A stretch of 64,000 nucleotides of DNA from Nonomuraea jiangxiensis (GTDB lineage Bacteria > Actinomycetota > Actinomycetes > Streptosporangiales > Streptosporangiaceae): positions 88,853 through 152,852 of the forward strand of contig NZ_FNDJ01000025.1 of assembly GCF_900099965.1 (NCBI RefSeq). The letters are read 5' to 3'. Below the pieces are notes generated by a model, which ran no database searches, was not told the origin of the DNA, and saw only the letters and a list, made by a program, of their open reading frames with translations. The stretch's first letter is position 1, and every line of letters begins with the position of its first letter. Made by a program: the position numbers and the translations under genes. Positions 7,261 through 14,607 of this stretch are shown here, piece after piece.

Positions 7261-9897
7261 ATGATGAGTCGCATGGGCGGGGACGGTCGGAGGCGCTGGG
7301 CGGCGTCGCCGGTGGCGATGGTCGCGATCCCGGTGGCGATCGGGCTGGTGGGGAACCTGGCGACCAGCACCGTGGAGGTCAAGGCCTGGTGGTGGGTCCC
7401 GCTCACCTGGACGGTGACCGGCCTGCTCGCCGGGGTGGCCGTGGTGAGCCAGATCGCGCAGTCCCGCGCCGTCCCGGAGGGTACGCCTGCCAGGGCCACG
7501 TCCACGCCGACCGTCGAGGAGAGCGATCCGATCGCCCTGGGCGTGCATCCGGCCATCGCGCTGGACCTGGCCGCCGAGCGGCCCGAGCTGTCCCGGAGGC
7601 TCCCGACGTACGTGCCGCGCGACCACGACCGGCTGCTGCGGCACGTCCTGGACAGCCCGGAACACCCCACGCTGGTGATGCTGGTCGGCACCTCCTCGAC
7701 CGGGAAGACGCGCAGCGCCTACGAGGCCGTGGCGAGCCGCCTGCCCGACTGGACGCTCCGCCATCCCCTGCACGCCACCGACCTGCTGGCGATCCTGGAG
7801 GAAGGAGTCGAGCCGCGTACCGTCCTGTGGCTGAACGAGAGCCAGATCTACTTCGAGGGCGACCAGGGTGAGGCCGCCGCGGCGGAGGTACGCCGCCTCC
7901 TCACCGTGACCTCGGACGTCGTCGCCATCGGCTCCATGTGGCCCGAATACTGGTTCGCCTACACCAGGACGCCGCGGCCGGGCACGCCCGACCCGCATCA
8001 CCAAGTGCGGGCGCTCCTGGAAAACGCGACGAAGATCTCCGTCCCGGACGCGTTCACGCCGACTGAGTTGACGAACGCGCGCCAGATCGCCGAGCGTGAT
8101 TCCCGGGTGGCCACCGCACTGACGGCGCTGGACAGCGGATACGGGGTCACGCAGACCCTGTCCGGCGGGCCCGATCTCATGAGCCGCTGGCAGGACGCCC
8201 CTGACCCGTACAAGCGGGCGGTCGTCAACGCCGCGATCGACGCCCGCCGGCTGGGGCACCTCGGCCCGCTCTCCGCCGGACTGCTCCGCGAGCTCAGCGC
8301 CGCGTCGCTGAACGGCCCGCAACGGGCCGCCGCCGCACCGGGGTGGTTCGAGGACTCCTTGGGGTACGCGTGCGAACCGCTCAGAGGCGGCATCTCCCTC
8401 CTGACCGGCACCTCACGGACCGCGAACCGCGTCGAAGGCTACGTGCTCGCGGACTTCATCGACCAGCAGGGCCGTGCGGCGCGGCGCTGCTCGCCGGTCT
8501 CCGACGAGATGTGGGGAGCGCTGGCCGTACACACCGGCGATGCGGACGACCTGGAGCGGCTGGGAGCCTCCGCGTCCCGCCGCGGGCGCTACCCCCAGGC
8601 GCTGGCCCTGTGGCGGGCGTCCTTCGCCCGGGGCAGGCTGTCGGCGTGGTCGCCGCTGTGGCAGCTGCTGGGGCAGATGGGCAGGTCACCCGAGGCCGAG
8701 GAGGTGCTGCGGCAGGCCGTCGGCGCCGGGGACGTCGACGCGCAGCGGTTACTGCTCGCCCTGCTGCGGCGGACCCGCAGCGGCGGTGAGATGGAGCAGG
8801 ACCTCCGTGAGCTGGCCGCGGGCGGCAACGCGCAGGCCGAACACGACCTCGCGATCCTGCTGCACAACAGCGGACGGCAGCAGGAAGCCGAGCAGCTGCT
8901 CCGCACGGCGTTCCGCCGGGGAGACCGGTCCGCCGCCCGGCTGCTGGTCATCCTGCTCCAACGCCTCGGCCGGACGGGCGAGGCGGAAGGGATCAGGCGC
9001 CTGCTCGACGGCCGGCCGGTGGAGACGCCCGCCCGGCGCCGGACCGGCCTGTCGAGGTGGCAGCTGCTCGAACGCGACATGCGGGCGGCGACGGCGTTCC
9101 CCGAGGCGGTGAGCGCACTGCTGCGGCTGCTGCGCCGGCGGCGTCCCGGGATCGACGGCGAGCGGCTGCGACGGCGGATGATGGCCGGCCGCTTCAACGA
9201 TATGGGCAAGGAACTGGCCGGCCTCTTCGGCGAGGAGCCCCTGCGAGGCGAGGCCCTTCGAGCGCTGGACGACGTACGAGCCGCGCCGGAGAAGGATCCG
9301 AGCCTGGGCGTGCTGCTGGCGACGTTGCTGCTCAAGAGCGAACGCCAGGCCGAGGCCGAGCTCCTCCTGCGCCGTCTGGTCGATCTCGACTACGAGGCGC
9401 TCTCGGCCCTCGCCGGCCTGCTGACGGAGTCAGGCCGGCGGGAGGAGTGCGTCGAGGTCCTCCAGGCCGGGATCGGACCGCACGGCGCCAAGGCCCGTTA
9501 CCTGCTAGCACGGGTGCTTCGCGACCTCGGCAGGGAGGAGGAGTCCGATCGGCTGCTGCGTTCGGCGGCGGCGGACGGAGTCGATGCGGCGACCCAGGAG
9601 CTCGTACGGAGGCTCCTCAAGGGCGGGCAGGCCGCGGAGGCCGTGGACCTGGTGAGAGCGGCTTCCCGGGCGGGCCGAGCCGGCTTGTCGCGGCGGGCCG
9701 CCGTGCTGCTCTTCAACTCGGGGCGGACGGAGGAGGCGATGAGCCTGCTGCGCGATGCCGTCGTGTCCTGCGGGAACGCCGAAGCCCTGCCCCTCCTCGT
9801 GGTCATGTTGACCCGGACGGGCGTTGCGGAGGAGGCGGCCGCGATCTCCCGCCACGGTCTGACGCCCGACGGCTCGACCGCCTCCGAGACTCGCTAG
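7261..9897 (+). CDS. Membrane-linked P-loop NTPase with TPR/Sel1-like repeats
   Basis: About 878 residues. Two hydrophobic segments lie at the N-terminus (VAMVAIPVAIGLVGNL and the segment after WWWVPLTW). A P-loop GTSSTGKT is near residues 143-150, and a Walker-B-like hydrophobic strand with WLNE near 187. A winged-helix-like middle follows. From about residue 430 a long array of helical repeats of the AEELLR/GDxxA type is typical of TPR/Sel1. This layout matches an uncharacterised actinobacterial family whose ATPase part has the same STGKTR and WLNE signatures. It resembles STAND signalling proteins with a sensing repeat domain. No Shine-Dalgarno precedes the clustered GTG/ATG codons at 7258-7273, so the start is uncertain by a few codons. 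Confidence 0.75.
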   Translation: MMSRMGGDGRRRWAASPVAMVAIPVAIGLVGNLATSTVEVKAWWWVPLTWTVTGLLAGVAVVSQIAQSRAVPEGTPARATSTPTVEESDPIALGVHPAIALDLAAERPELSRRLPTYVPRDHDRLLRHVLDSPEHPTLVMLVGTSSTGKTRSAYEAVASRLPDWTLRHPLHATDLLAILEEGVEPRTVLWLNESQIYFEGDQGEAAAAEVRRLLTVTSDVVAIGSMWPEYWFAYTRTPRPGTPDPHHQVRALLENATKISVPDAFTPTELTNARQIAERDSRVATALTALDSGYGVTQTLSGGPDLMSRWQDAPDPYKRAVVNAAIDARRLGHLGPLSAGLLRELSAASLNGPQRAAAAPGWFEDSLGYACEPLRGGISLLTGTSRTANRVEGYVLADFIDQQGRAARRCSPVSDEMWGALAVHTGDADDLERLGASASRRGRYPQALALWRASFARGRLSAWSPLWQLLGQMGRSPEAEEVLRQAVGAGDVDAQRLLLALLRRTRSGGEMEQDLRELAAGGNAQAEHDLAILLHNSGRQQEAEQLLRTAFRRGDRSAARLLVILLQRLGRTGEAEGIRRLLDGRPVETPARRRTGLSRWQLLERDMRAATAFPEAVSALLRLLRRRRPGIDGERLRRRMMAGRFNDMGKELAGLFGEEPLRGEALRALDDVRAAPEKDPSLGVLLATLLLKSERQAEAELLLRRLVDLDYEALSALAGLLTESGRREECVEVLQAGIGPHGAKARYLLARVLRDLGREEESDRLLRSAAADGVDAATQELVRRLLKGGQAAEAVDLVRAASRAGRAGLSRRAAVLLFNSGRTEEAMSLLRDAVVSCGNAEALPLLVVMLTRTGVAEEAAAISRHGLTPDGSTASETR

Positions 9898-10130
9898 CCG
9901 GTCCCTGTCAGGCGATGCGTCCAGGCACCGCTCGCCCTGGGATTGAACGCGCATGAGTGATCGCCTGCAACAGTCCGCGGCTTCCTCAAGGGCCCCCACC
10001 GTGAGGTGGATCTTGCGGTCGCCTCCCGCCACGAGCGGCGGCACTGACAACGGGTTTGGCCGGCTCTGCCGTGGGTGGGTGGTGGCGGTGGTGTCGCCAG
10101 GTGTGGAGCGGATGGCGGCTGCCTTCTCGG

Positions 10131-10278
10131 GTGATGGGTTCGCTGTCGGGGTCCACAGGTTGACCTGAGGGTCGTCGAACATCTCGGCCATCACGGGCAG
10201 GTCGTCAGCGGTCCACTCCCGCAGGACGAGTCCGAGCCCGACTAGCCGGAAGCCGGCCGGCGTGTTGTCCCCGGTCAT
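10131..10278 (-). pseudogene. GNAT acetyltransferase, truncated
   Basis: The frame starts at ATG 10278, overlapping the methyltransferase stop (ATGA). It reads as the first ~50 residues of a GNAT N-acetyltransferase: GLGLVLREWTADDLPVMAEM and then NLWTP. After about residue 50 the homology stops and the frame becomes Pro/Thr-rich without the acetyl-CoA loop (R/QxxGxG/A). The gene was the second member of a methyltransferase-acetyltransferase pair and has lost its catalytic part. The frame stays open into the neighbouring TPR gene on the other strand, but that extension is not a real gene. Confidence 0.6.
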
Positions 10279-10928
10279 GACGGCACGCCGGCCGGATTGC
10301 CGGCGAGCACGCAGGCCACGGGCGGGTCCAGCTCAAGGGTCTCGACCCGGGCATGGGTGAAGCCGGCCTGGGTGAGCAGGTCCTGGAGCTCTTGGGCGGC
10401 CCGGACCGTGGTGTCCCGGGTGGCGCCGGGGCAGCGGGGCTGGCTGACGAGCGCGATGCGTCCCGCGGGGCGGAGCAGGCGGCGCAGCTCGCGAAGCCGT
10501 TCCACCGGGTCGGGCCAGAACCCCACGGAGTTGACGGCGAGGATGGCATCGAGCGGGTCGCCGAAGCTCGGCAGCCGCTCCACGGAGGCGTGCGTGAGGT
10601 GCACGCGGTGGGCGCGGACGGCGGCGGCGTTGCGGCGGGCGGCCTGCCGGACCATGGCCCGCGAGTGGTCGATCCCGAAGACGTGGCCTCGGGTGGCGCG
10701 TCCGGCGAGCTCGGCGATGGCGATGCCGGGGCCGAAGCCGATTTCGAGCACCCGGTCGGTGGGCCGCACGTCCAGCAACGACACTGCCCAGACGTTGCGC
10801 TGCCGGTTGGAGGGGCGATGGGCGAACATCCAGCCGACCGCCCACCCGACGATGCCCCGGGGGTGGTGCGCCTGGCGTACCAGTTTTCTGAGCGCGCGTT
10901 GCTTGAGAGATGCGCCTGTTGCCTGCAT
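10275..10928 (-). CDS. Class I SAM-dependent methyltransferase
   Basis: 217 residues. The SAM-binding motif I is VLEIGFGPGIAIAEL near residue 60. An acidic residue ends strand two (FGIDHS), and the post-motif region NSVGFWPDPVERLRELRRLL precedes the classical LRPAGRIALVSQP strand. It belongs to the UbiE/Methyltransf_11 type group and acts in the cytosol on an unknown small molecule. It is transcribed divergently from a MerR regulator, with a palindrome between them, so it is the likely regulatory target. The acetyltransferase remnant follows with ATGA overlap. Confidence 0.85.
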   Translation of the reverse strand: MQATGASLKQRALRKLVRQAHHPRGIVGWAVGWMFAHRPSNRQRNVWAVSLLDVRPTDRVLEIGFGPGIAIAELAGRATRGHVFGIDHSRAMVRQAARRNAAAVRAHRVHLTHASVERLPSFGDPLDAILAVNSVGFWPDPVERLRELRRLLRPAGRIALVSQPRCPGATRDTTVRAAQELQDLLTQAGFTHARVETLELDPPVACVLAGNPAGVPS

Positions 10929-10944
10929 GATCGCCAGTCAACGG

Positions 10945-10962
10945 CTTCAAGTATGCTTGAAG
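10945..10962. promoter_or_regulatory. MerR-type operator between methyltransferase and merR genes
   Basis: Perfect inverted repeat CTTCAAG-TATG-CTTGAAG, 7-base arms with a 4-base spacer, very similar in layout to SoxR/MerR boxes. It ends four bases before the ATG of the MerR gene and begins 17 bases before the methyltransferase ATG. Either start may therefore be leaderless. Confidence 0.75.
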
Positions 10963-10966
10963 TCAA

Positions 10967-11404
10967 ATGGATGAGCAGCTGACGATCGGCGAGCTGGCGA
11001 GCCGCACCGGCGTCGCCACCTCCGCTCTGCGCTACTGGGAGGAGCTCGGCCTACTGCCGGCGCCGGCCCGAGTCTCAGGCCAGCGGCGTTATCCGCCCTC
11101 GGCGGTCGGGCTGGTCGGTGTGGTGCTGTTGCTGCGCAATGTCGGTTTCACCTTGCGGGAGGTCAAAGCCTTCGTCACGTCTCGTTCGCTGCCCGGCGAC
11201 GGCTGGCGGGGGCTTTACCGGCACAAGCTCACCGAGCTGGATCAACGAATCGCCCAGGCCCAGGCGGCACGCACCGCCATCGCCCATGGCCTGGCCTGCC
11301 CGCACGAGGACATCCTCGAGTGCTCCAAATTCGCCGCCGGGATCGCGGCGTTCATGGCGGGAGCCTCCGTCGAGGAGGCGCACGAAGAGGCTCATTCGCA
11401 CTGA
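10967..11404 (+). CDS. MerR family regulator with a two-cysteine tail
   Basis: 145 residues. The N-terminal winged helix (LTIGELASRTGVATSALRYWEE) is followed by the wing RVSGQRRY and a coiled-coil dimer helix around residues 75-110. The C-terminal CPHEDILECSKF matches the CPH...C...F motif of a MerR subgroup rather than the four-Cys iron-sulphur cluster of SoxR. It may sense a metal or electrophile through the two Cys; this is an inference. It probably controls the divergent methyltransferase through the palindrome at 10945-10962. Confidence 0.85.
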   Translation: MDEQLTIGELASRTGVATSALRYWEELGLLPAPARVSGQRRYPPSAVGLVGVVLLLRNVGFTLREVKAFVTSRSLPGDGWRGLYRHKLTELDQRIAQAQAARTAIAHGLACPHEDILECSKFAAGIAAFMAGASVEEAHEEAHSH

Positions 11405-11488
11405 CCTTGCCGTAGGGGTGGGCGGCCTCACAACCGGCCCCTGTACGGCGGGCGATCAGGGACCGTCCCGATGCGGTAGGAAGGGGGC

Positions 11489-12184
11489 GTGGACTCTGCC
11501 TTAGTCACCCGGATCCGCCACACGACCATCTTCGTCATCCGGCTGGCGCTGTTGGTCCCCTTGCTCGGTGGCATGTTGATCAGCACCGCCGCCTCCCTGC
11601 CCACCTCGCGGACGTTGGCGCAGTTCCGCACCGCGGCGCTGGCCGGGGAGATCGACCGGGTCAACTACCGGGACAGCGACTCGGGCGTGCTGGAGTGGCT
11701 GGAGTGGTCGGAGGCGCCGTTGGTCTGGCACCACGTGGACGCCGGATTCACCGACACCGAGGGGCCGTACACGACCGCGCGCCTCATGACCGACGTACGC
11801 CAAGCCTCGGCCCCGCCGTCTCTGGTGCGGGAGTCGATGGCGGGATCCTCCGGGAACGATTTCCTCCCTGACCGGCCCTTCGACATCCCCGGCGGCTGGT
11901 GGGTCGCCGTCTCGTGGGGGCTCGCCTTCCTCGTCATGCTCTGTTCCACCCCGCGGCTCGCCAACCGGTGGGCATGGTTCTGGATGTTCACCGTCGGCCA
12001 GATCGGGGCGCTCCTCTACCTGGTGTTGGAGCCCAGGCCGTTGTGGCGGGGGCCTGGCGAGGGGCTCAACCGGGGCGAGCGGGTGAGCGGGGGCAGGGGC
12101 TGCGGATATTCGATCCTGCTGGCCATCACCTCCGTAATCGTGGCGGCGGGGATCGGGGGGCTCCTCGAATGGGCCCTGGGCTGA
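11489..12184 (+). CDS. Membrane protein of unknown function
   Basis: 231 residues starting at GTG after AGGAAGGGGGC. It has one N-terminal membrane segment (FVIRLALLVPLLGGMLI), then an extracytoplasmic region of about 100 residues. Further membrane segments lie near residues 140-155, 160-180 and at the C-terminus (SILLAITSVIVAAGIGGLLEW). The basic patch before the last segment (RGERVSGGRG) suggests a cytosolic loop. No family recognised. It appears monocistronic. Confidence 0.65.
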   Translation: MDSALVTRIRHTTIFVIRLALLVPLLGGMLISTAASLPTSRTLAQFRTAALAGEIDRVNYRDSDSGVLEWLEWSEAPLVWHHVDAGFTDTEGPYTTARLMTDVRQASAPPSLVRESMAGSSGNDFLPDRPFDIPGGWWVAVSWGLAFLVMLCSTPRLANRWAWFWMFTVGQIGALLYLVLEPRPLWRGPGEGLNRGERVSGGRGCGYSILLAITSVIVAAGIGGLLEWALG

Positions 12185-12280
12185 CGTTCGTCGCGGCACG
12201 TCCCCGGCACGTCCCGGGCCCGAGGTCCGATCAGGGCCGCCGACGCCGGCTGTGACCCCCGGCACGGCCCACCCGGCATC

Positions 12281-12322
12281 GAACCCGGCGGCTTTGAAGC
12301 CAGCGGCTTGAACCCGGCGGCT
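12281..12322. repeat. Direct repeat flanking a hairpin between convergent genes
   Basis: The 13-mer GAACCCGGCGGCT occurs at 12281-12293 and 12310-12322. Between them AAGCC-AGC-GGCTT (12297-12309) can form a small hairpin. It lies between the ends of two converging genes, so a bidirectional terminator is the plain reading. Confidence 0.45.
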
Positions 12323-12355
12323 CTTCCTCCGGCCGACGGCGCGTGATGTGCCGTG

Positions 12356-12982
12356 TTATCCGTACGTGGGGTGCTGCGGCCAGCCGGGCGGCGAGTCCTC
12401 CCAGTCCTGCTGCCTGCCGTAGGGCATGAGGTCGCGCATGCTGTTGGCGAAGACCAGCCGGTCCACTCCCCGGGCGGTGGTGTTGTAGGTCCGGTAGACG
12501 TCATCACCGTCGCGCAGGAACACACTGAGCATGAACCCCTCGGCCCCGCAGTCCTTGGCGAACGACGTGCCGTGCGTCGAGACGAACGGCAACGTCCAGC
12601 CCTTGCGCGCCTTGTAAGCCTCGATCTGGGCGAGTGGCATGTCGGACACGGTCACCCACGTGACCCCGCACTCGGCCAGAAGGTCCAGGCCGTGAATGGG
12701 CACGTTGTCGGTGAACCAGGTGCAGCCGGGGCAATAGTGGTCCGGCCCGTTGTCCATGAACTGGTAGACGGCCAGCTGGTTGCGCCCCTCGAACAGGTCG
12801 AGCAGGCTCCGCTTCCCGGCCGGGGTGTCGAACACGTAATCACCGGTGAAGCGGACCATCGGCAGCCGGCGGCGGCGCGCGGCGATCGCGTCGAGCGCAC
12901 GGGTGGCCTCCTTCTCGGCCACCAGCAGGTCGTCGCGGGCCCGCTGCCACTCCTCAGCGGAAACGATCACAGGTTTCTCCAT
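12356..12982 (-). CDS. DUF899 thioredoxin-like family protein
   Basis: 208 residues. The pattern YVFDTPAGKRSLLDLFEGR, then QFMDNGPDHYCPGCTWFTDN, is that of DUF899 proteins, a thioredoxin-fold family with a CPGC motif. The later block FVSTHGTSFAKDCG also fits. The two Cys of CPGC could act in redox chemistry, but no substrate is established for the family. ATG 12982 was chosen because the family start aligns there; the frame stays open upstream without similarity. It lies about 190 bases from a divergent MerR gene. Confidence 0.85.
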   Translation of the reverse strand: MEKPVIVSAEEWQRARDDLLVAEKEATRALDAIAARRRRLPMVRFTGDYVFDTPAGKRSLLDLFEGRNQLAVYQFMDNGPDHYCPGCTWFTDNVPIHGLDLLAECGVTWVTVSDMPLAQIEAYKARKGWTLPFVSTHGTSFAKDCGAEGFMLSVFLRDGDDVYRTYNTTARGVDRLVFANSMRDLMPYGRQQDWEDSPPGWPQHPTYG

Positions 12983-13141
12983 GCGCCGATTCTGCCCGCC
13001 GCCACCGACAGAACCCCGCGGGCCGGCTGTGCTCATGCGGACGAGATCAACGCCGCGCCGTTCCGCATGACGCCGGTGAGCACCATTCCACCCGTATCCG
13101 TTTCGTGGCCATGGCGGGACCCTGGTCGGTCCCATTTGGGG

Positions 13142-13153
13142 TCAAGCGCTTGA
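13142..13153. promoter_or_regulatory. Putative MerR operator
   Basis: TCAAGCGCTTGA is a perfect 12-base palindrome, 19 bases before the ATG of the second MerR gene. It is the expected place for an autoregulatory MerR site. Confidence 0.55.
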
Positions 13154-13172
13154 GGTGTGTGACGCTGGTGGT

Positions 13173-13613
13173 ATGACAGCTTTCACTATCCAGGAAGTGT
13201 CCCGGCGAAGTGGATTGAGCGAGCCGACGTTGCGCTATTACGAGAACGTCGGCCTGATCGGCCCTATTGACCGCGATGTGAACAGCGGGCATCGCCGGTA
13301 CGGCAGCGGGGACCTCGACGTGATCGAGATGCTGGCCTGTCTGCGCGCGGTGGGCGTGGGGATCGAGGACATGCGTACGTACCTGGCCAATCGTGCGCGG
13401 GGTCGGGCCGCGGCGGGCGAGCAGCGGGATCTGCTGTCGCGGCACGCGGAACGCGTTGAGGCCGAGATCGCCGCACAGCGTGCCCGGCTGGGGTACCTGC
13501 GCGAGAAGGCGGCGTTGTGGGATGCCCGCGACCGGGGCGACAGCGCCGCCGAGGCCGCGGCGCTGGGACGCCTGGTGGGTGCGGTCGAGGGCCTGGGGGC
13601 AGTGCTGCGATGA
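13173..13613 (+). CDS. MerR family regulator
   Basis: 146 residues. The helix-turn-helix FTIQEVSRRSGLSEPTLRYY is followed by NVGLIGP, the wing SGHRRY and the typical LACLRAVGVGIEDMRTYL segment. A long coiled-coil dimer helix runs from about residue 75 to 115. There are no C-terminal Cys, which suits the aldehyde/oxidoreductase-type subgroup that responds to organic ligands. The DUF899 gene is divergent and could be its target. Start at ATG 13173, where family homology begins. Confidence 0.85.
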   Translation: MTAFTIQEVSRRSGLSEPTLRYYENVGLIGPIDRDVNSGHRRYGSGDLDVIEMLACLRAVGVGIEDMRTYLANRARGRAAAGEQRDLLSRHAERVEAEIAAQRARLGYLREKAALWDARDRGDSAAEAAALGRLVGAVEGLGAVLR

Positions 13614-13818
13614 GCCCGGTTCTGGCGACCGGCGGCCGGCATGTTCAGGCGAATGCCCCAACGCCGGGCGGCCTGCCGATGCGAATCCCGCCTCGGATAC
13701 GACCGGCGGCCGCCTGAATGGCGCTCATTGTCAGGAGCCTGACGCTCATCGGCAAGCCACCTCAGTGGCGCCCATGTGAACATTTGGGCGTCATCCTCAG
13801 CAAGGAGGAGGTGTCAAC

Positions 13819-13845
13819 ATGCGTCGTGATTTTGACTGGGCCTGA
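13819..13845 (+). CDS. 8-codon open reading frame MRRDFDWA with strong ribosome binding site
   Basis: ATG starts seven bases after AAGGAGGAGG, the best ribosome binding site in this intergenic region, and a TGA ends the frame after eight codons. A second frame of the same length and almost the same peptide lies 58 bases downstream. Start, stop and the R-R-D-[FY]-D-W core are kept while the codons differ, which argues for translation. It could be a leader peptide, a minimal ribosomal-peptide precursor, or a small regulator. I cannot name its function. Confidence 0.45.
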   Translation: MRRDFDWA

Positions 13846-13903
13846 TCGTTGGCGTTCCCGCGAAGGTAATACCGGCATCGTCATTTGTGGAAGGTGGTGG
13901 CCT

Positions 13904-13930
13904 GTGCGTCGGGATTATGACTGGGGATGA
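13904..13930 (+). CDS. 8-codon open reading frame MRRDYDWG, tandem copy
   Basis: GTG lies six bases after AAGGTGG. The frame encodes MRRDYDWG and stops with TGA. It differs from the first copy by A/G at the start codon, a synonymous Arg codon change, Phe to Tyr, and Ala to Gly at the end. It is also in frame with a longer 70-codon stretch beginning at 13718, but that longer frame has no good start signal. The region from 13931 to 14070 has no gene I can see. Confidence 0.4.
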   Translation: MRRDYDWG

Positions 13931-14070
13931 ATTGCGGCGCTGATCCCTAAAATGGCTGCCGCTGGGTCGACACCGATGGATGTCGTCACCAGCGGAAGCC
14001 ACTGAAGGGGCGCTGATCGGGTGGTGCGGCGGATCGGTGGCGTCGGGTTGGCGTCGCCGTTCCGCCGCCG

Positions 14071-14379
14071 TCAGCACTGCGCGGCGCCGTCGAACTTGGG
14101 CAGCCCCCTGGGCACCGTGTGCGAGAGCGTGCCGTGCGGCGGGACCCACTGGCAAGGACCATCCTTCGCCCGCGACCAGATGATCTTGAGTTTGCGGAAC
14201 TGGGGGCAGTTGTTCGTGACGTGTCCCGTCTTGGTGACGCGGCCGGTGGTCTGCCAGATCTCCAGCGTGCAGGTGGGTCCGCCGGCCGTGCTCGCCGTGG
14301 CGGCGGGGGCGGCGACCAGGACACAGGCCAGCGCGGTGCTCGCCAGCCCCAGGGTGGCGACCGCGGTACGGATGGCCAT
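14071..14379 (-). CDS. Small secreted four-cysteine protein, tendamistat-like
   Basis: 102 residues. A Sec signal peptide (core VATLGLASTALACVLVAAP, cleavage near ATAS) precedes a ~70-residue domain with four Cys spaced 20, 17 and 25 residues apart. This is close to the 15-17-27 spacing of tendamistat-type alpha-amylase inhibitors. The segment KIIWSRAKDGPC aligns with the strand before the third Cys of tendamistat. A good site (AGGAAGGAG) precedes the ATG. The inhibitor's WRY binding triplet is not obvious, so inhibition of amylase is not implied. Upstream are three 11-base direct repeats. Confidence 0.6.
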   Translation of the reverse strand: MAIRTAVATLGLASTALACVLVAAPAATASTAGGPTCTLEIWQTTGRVTKTGHVTNNCPQFRKLKIIWSRAKDGPCQWVPPHGTLSHTVPRGLPKFDGAAQC

Positions 14380-14428
14380 CTCGTGCTCCTTCCTCTCGGG
14401 TTGTTCTGCGAGCACGGTAGGCCGGAGC

Positions 14429-14461
14429 CTGTTGAGAACCTGTTGAGTGGCTGTTGAGTGC
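14429..14461. promoter_or_regulatory. Three 11-base direct repeats, SARP/OmpR-type operator
   Basis: CTGTTGAGAAC, CTGTTGAGTGG and CTGTTGAGTGC follow each other without gaps. The 11-base period with a conserved heptamer places the sites on one DNA face, as in SARP, AfsR and PhoP binding sites. They lie 50 bases upstream of the start of the tendamistat-like gene (minus strand). Confidence 0.7.
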
Positions 14462-14607
14462 CGGGTGCTCCCCCGGGCTTCTCGAACGTCACTCGCCGAG
14501 CTTCTCGCCGAAGTTCTTGCCCGGAGGCCGGCCGGGGATCGGCCTGCCGAGTATTCGTCGAGGCGGCCCTTCCGAGGGGCGGCCACGTGATGGCTTAGGG
14601 TGCGGGG

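Noticed and set aside
9505..10130. Extension of the GNAT remnant into a 257-residue protein
   Set aside because: The C-terminal part overlaps the TPR gene on the other strand and has no acetyltransferase motifs.
12270..12322. tRNA-like segment
   Set aside because: GAACCCGG resembles a T-loop, but no acceptor stem, anticodon arm or CCA-end fits; a direct repeat with a hairpin explains it better.
13718..13930. A single 70-codon gene ending in MRRDYDWG
   Set aside because: It lacks a good ribosome site and family similarity, and cannot explain the first copy of the peptide in another frame.
13819..13930. Biarylitide cluster
   Set aside because: Precursors of that class are pentapeptides such as MRYYH next to a P450 gene; neither is seen here.
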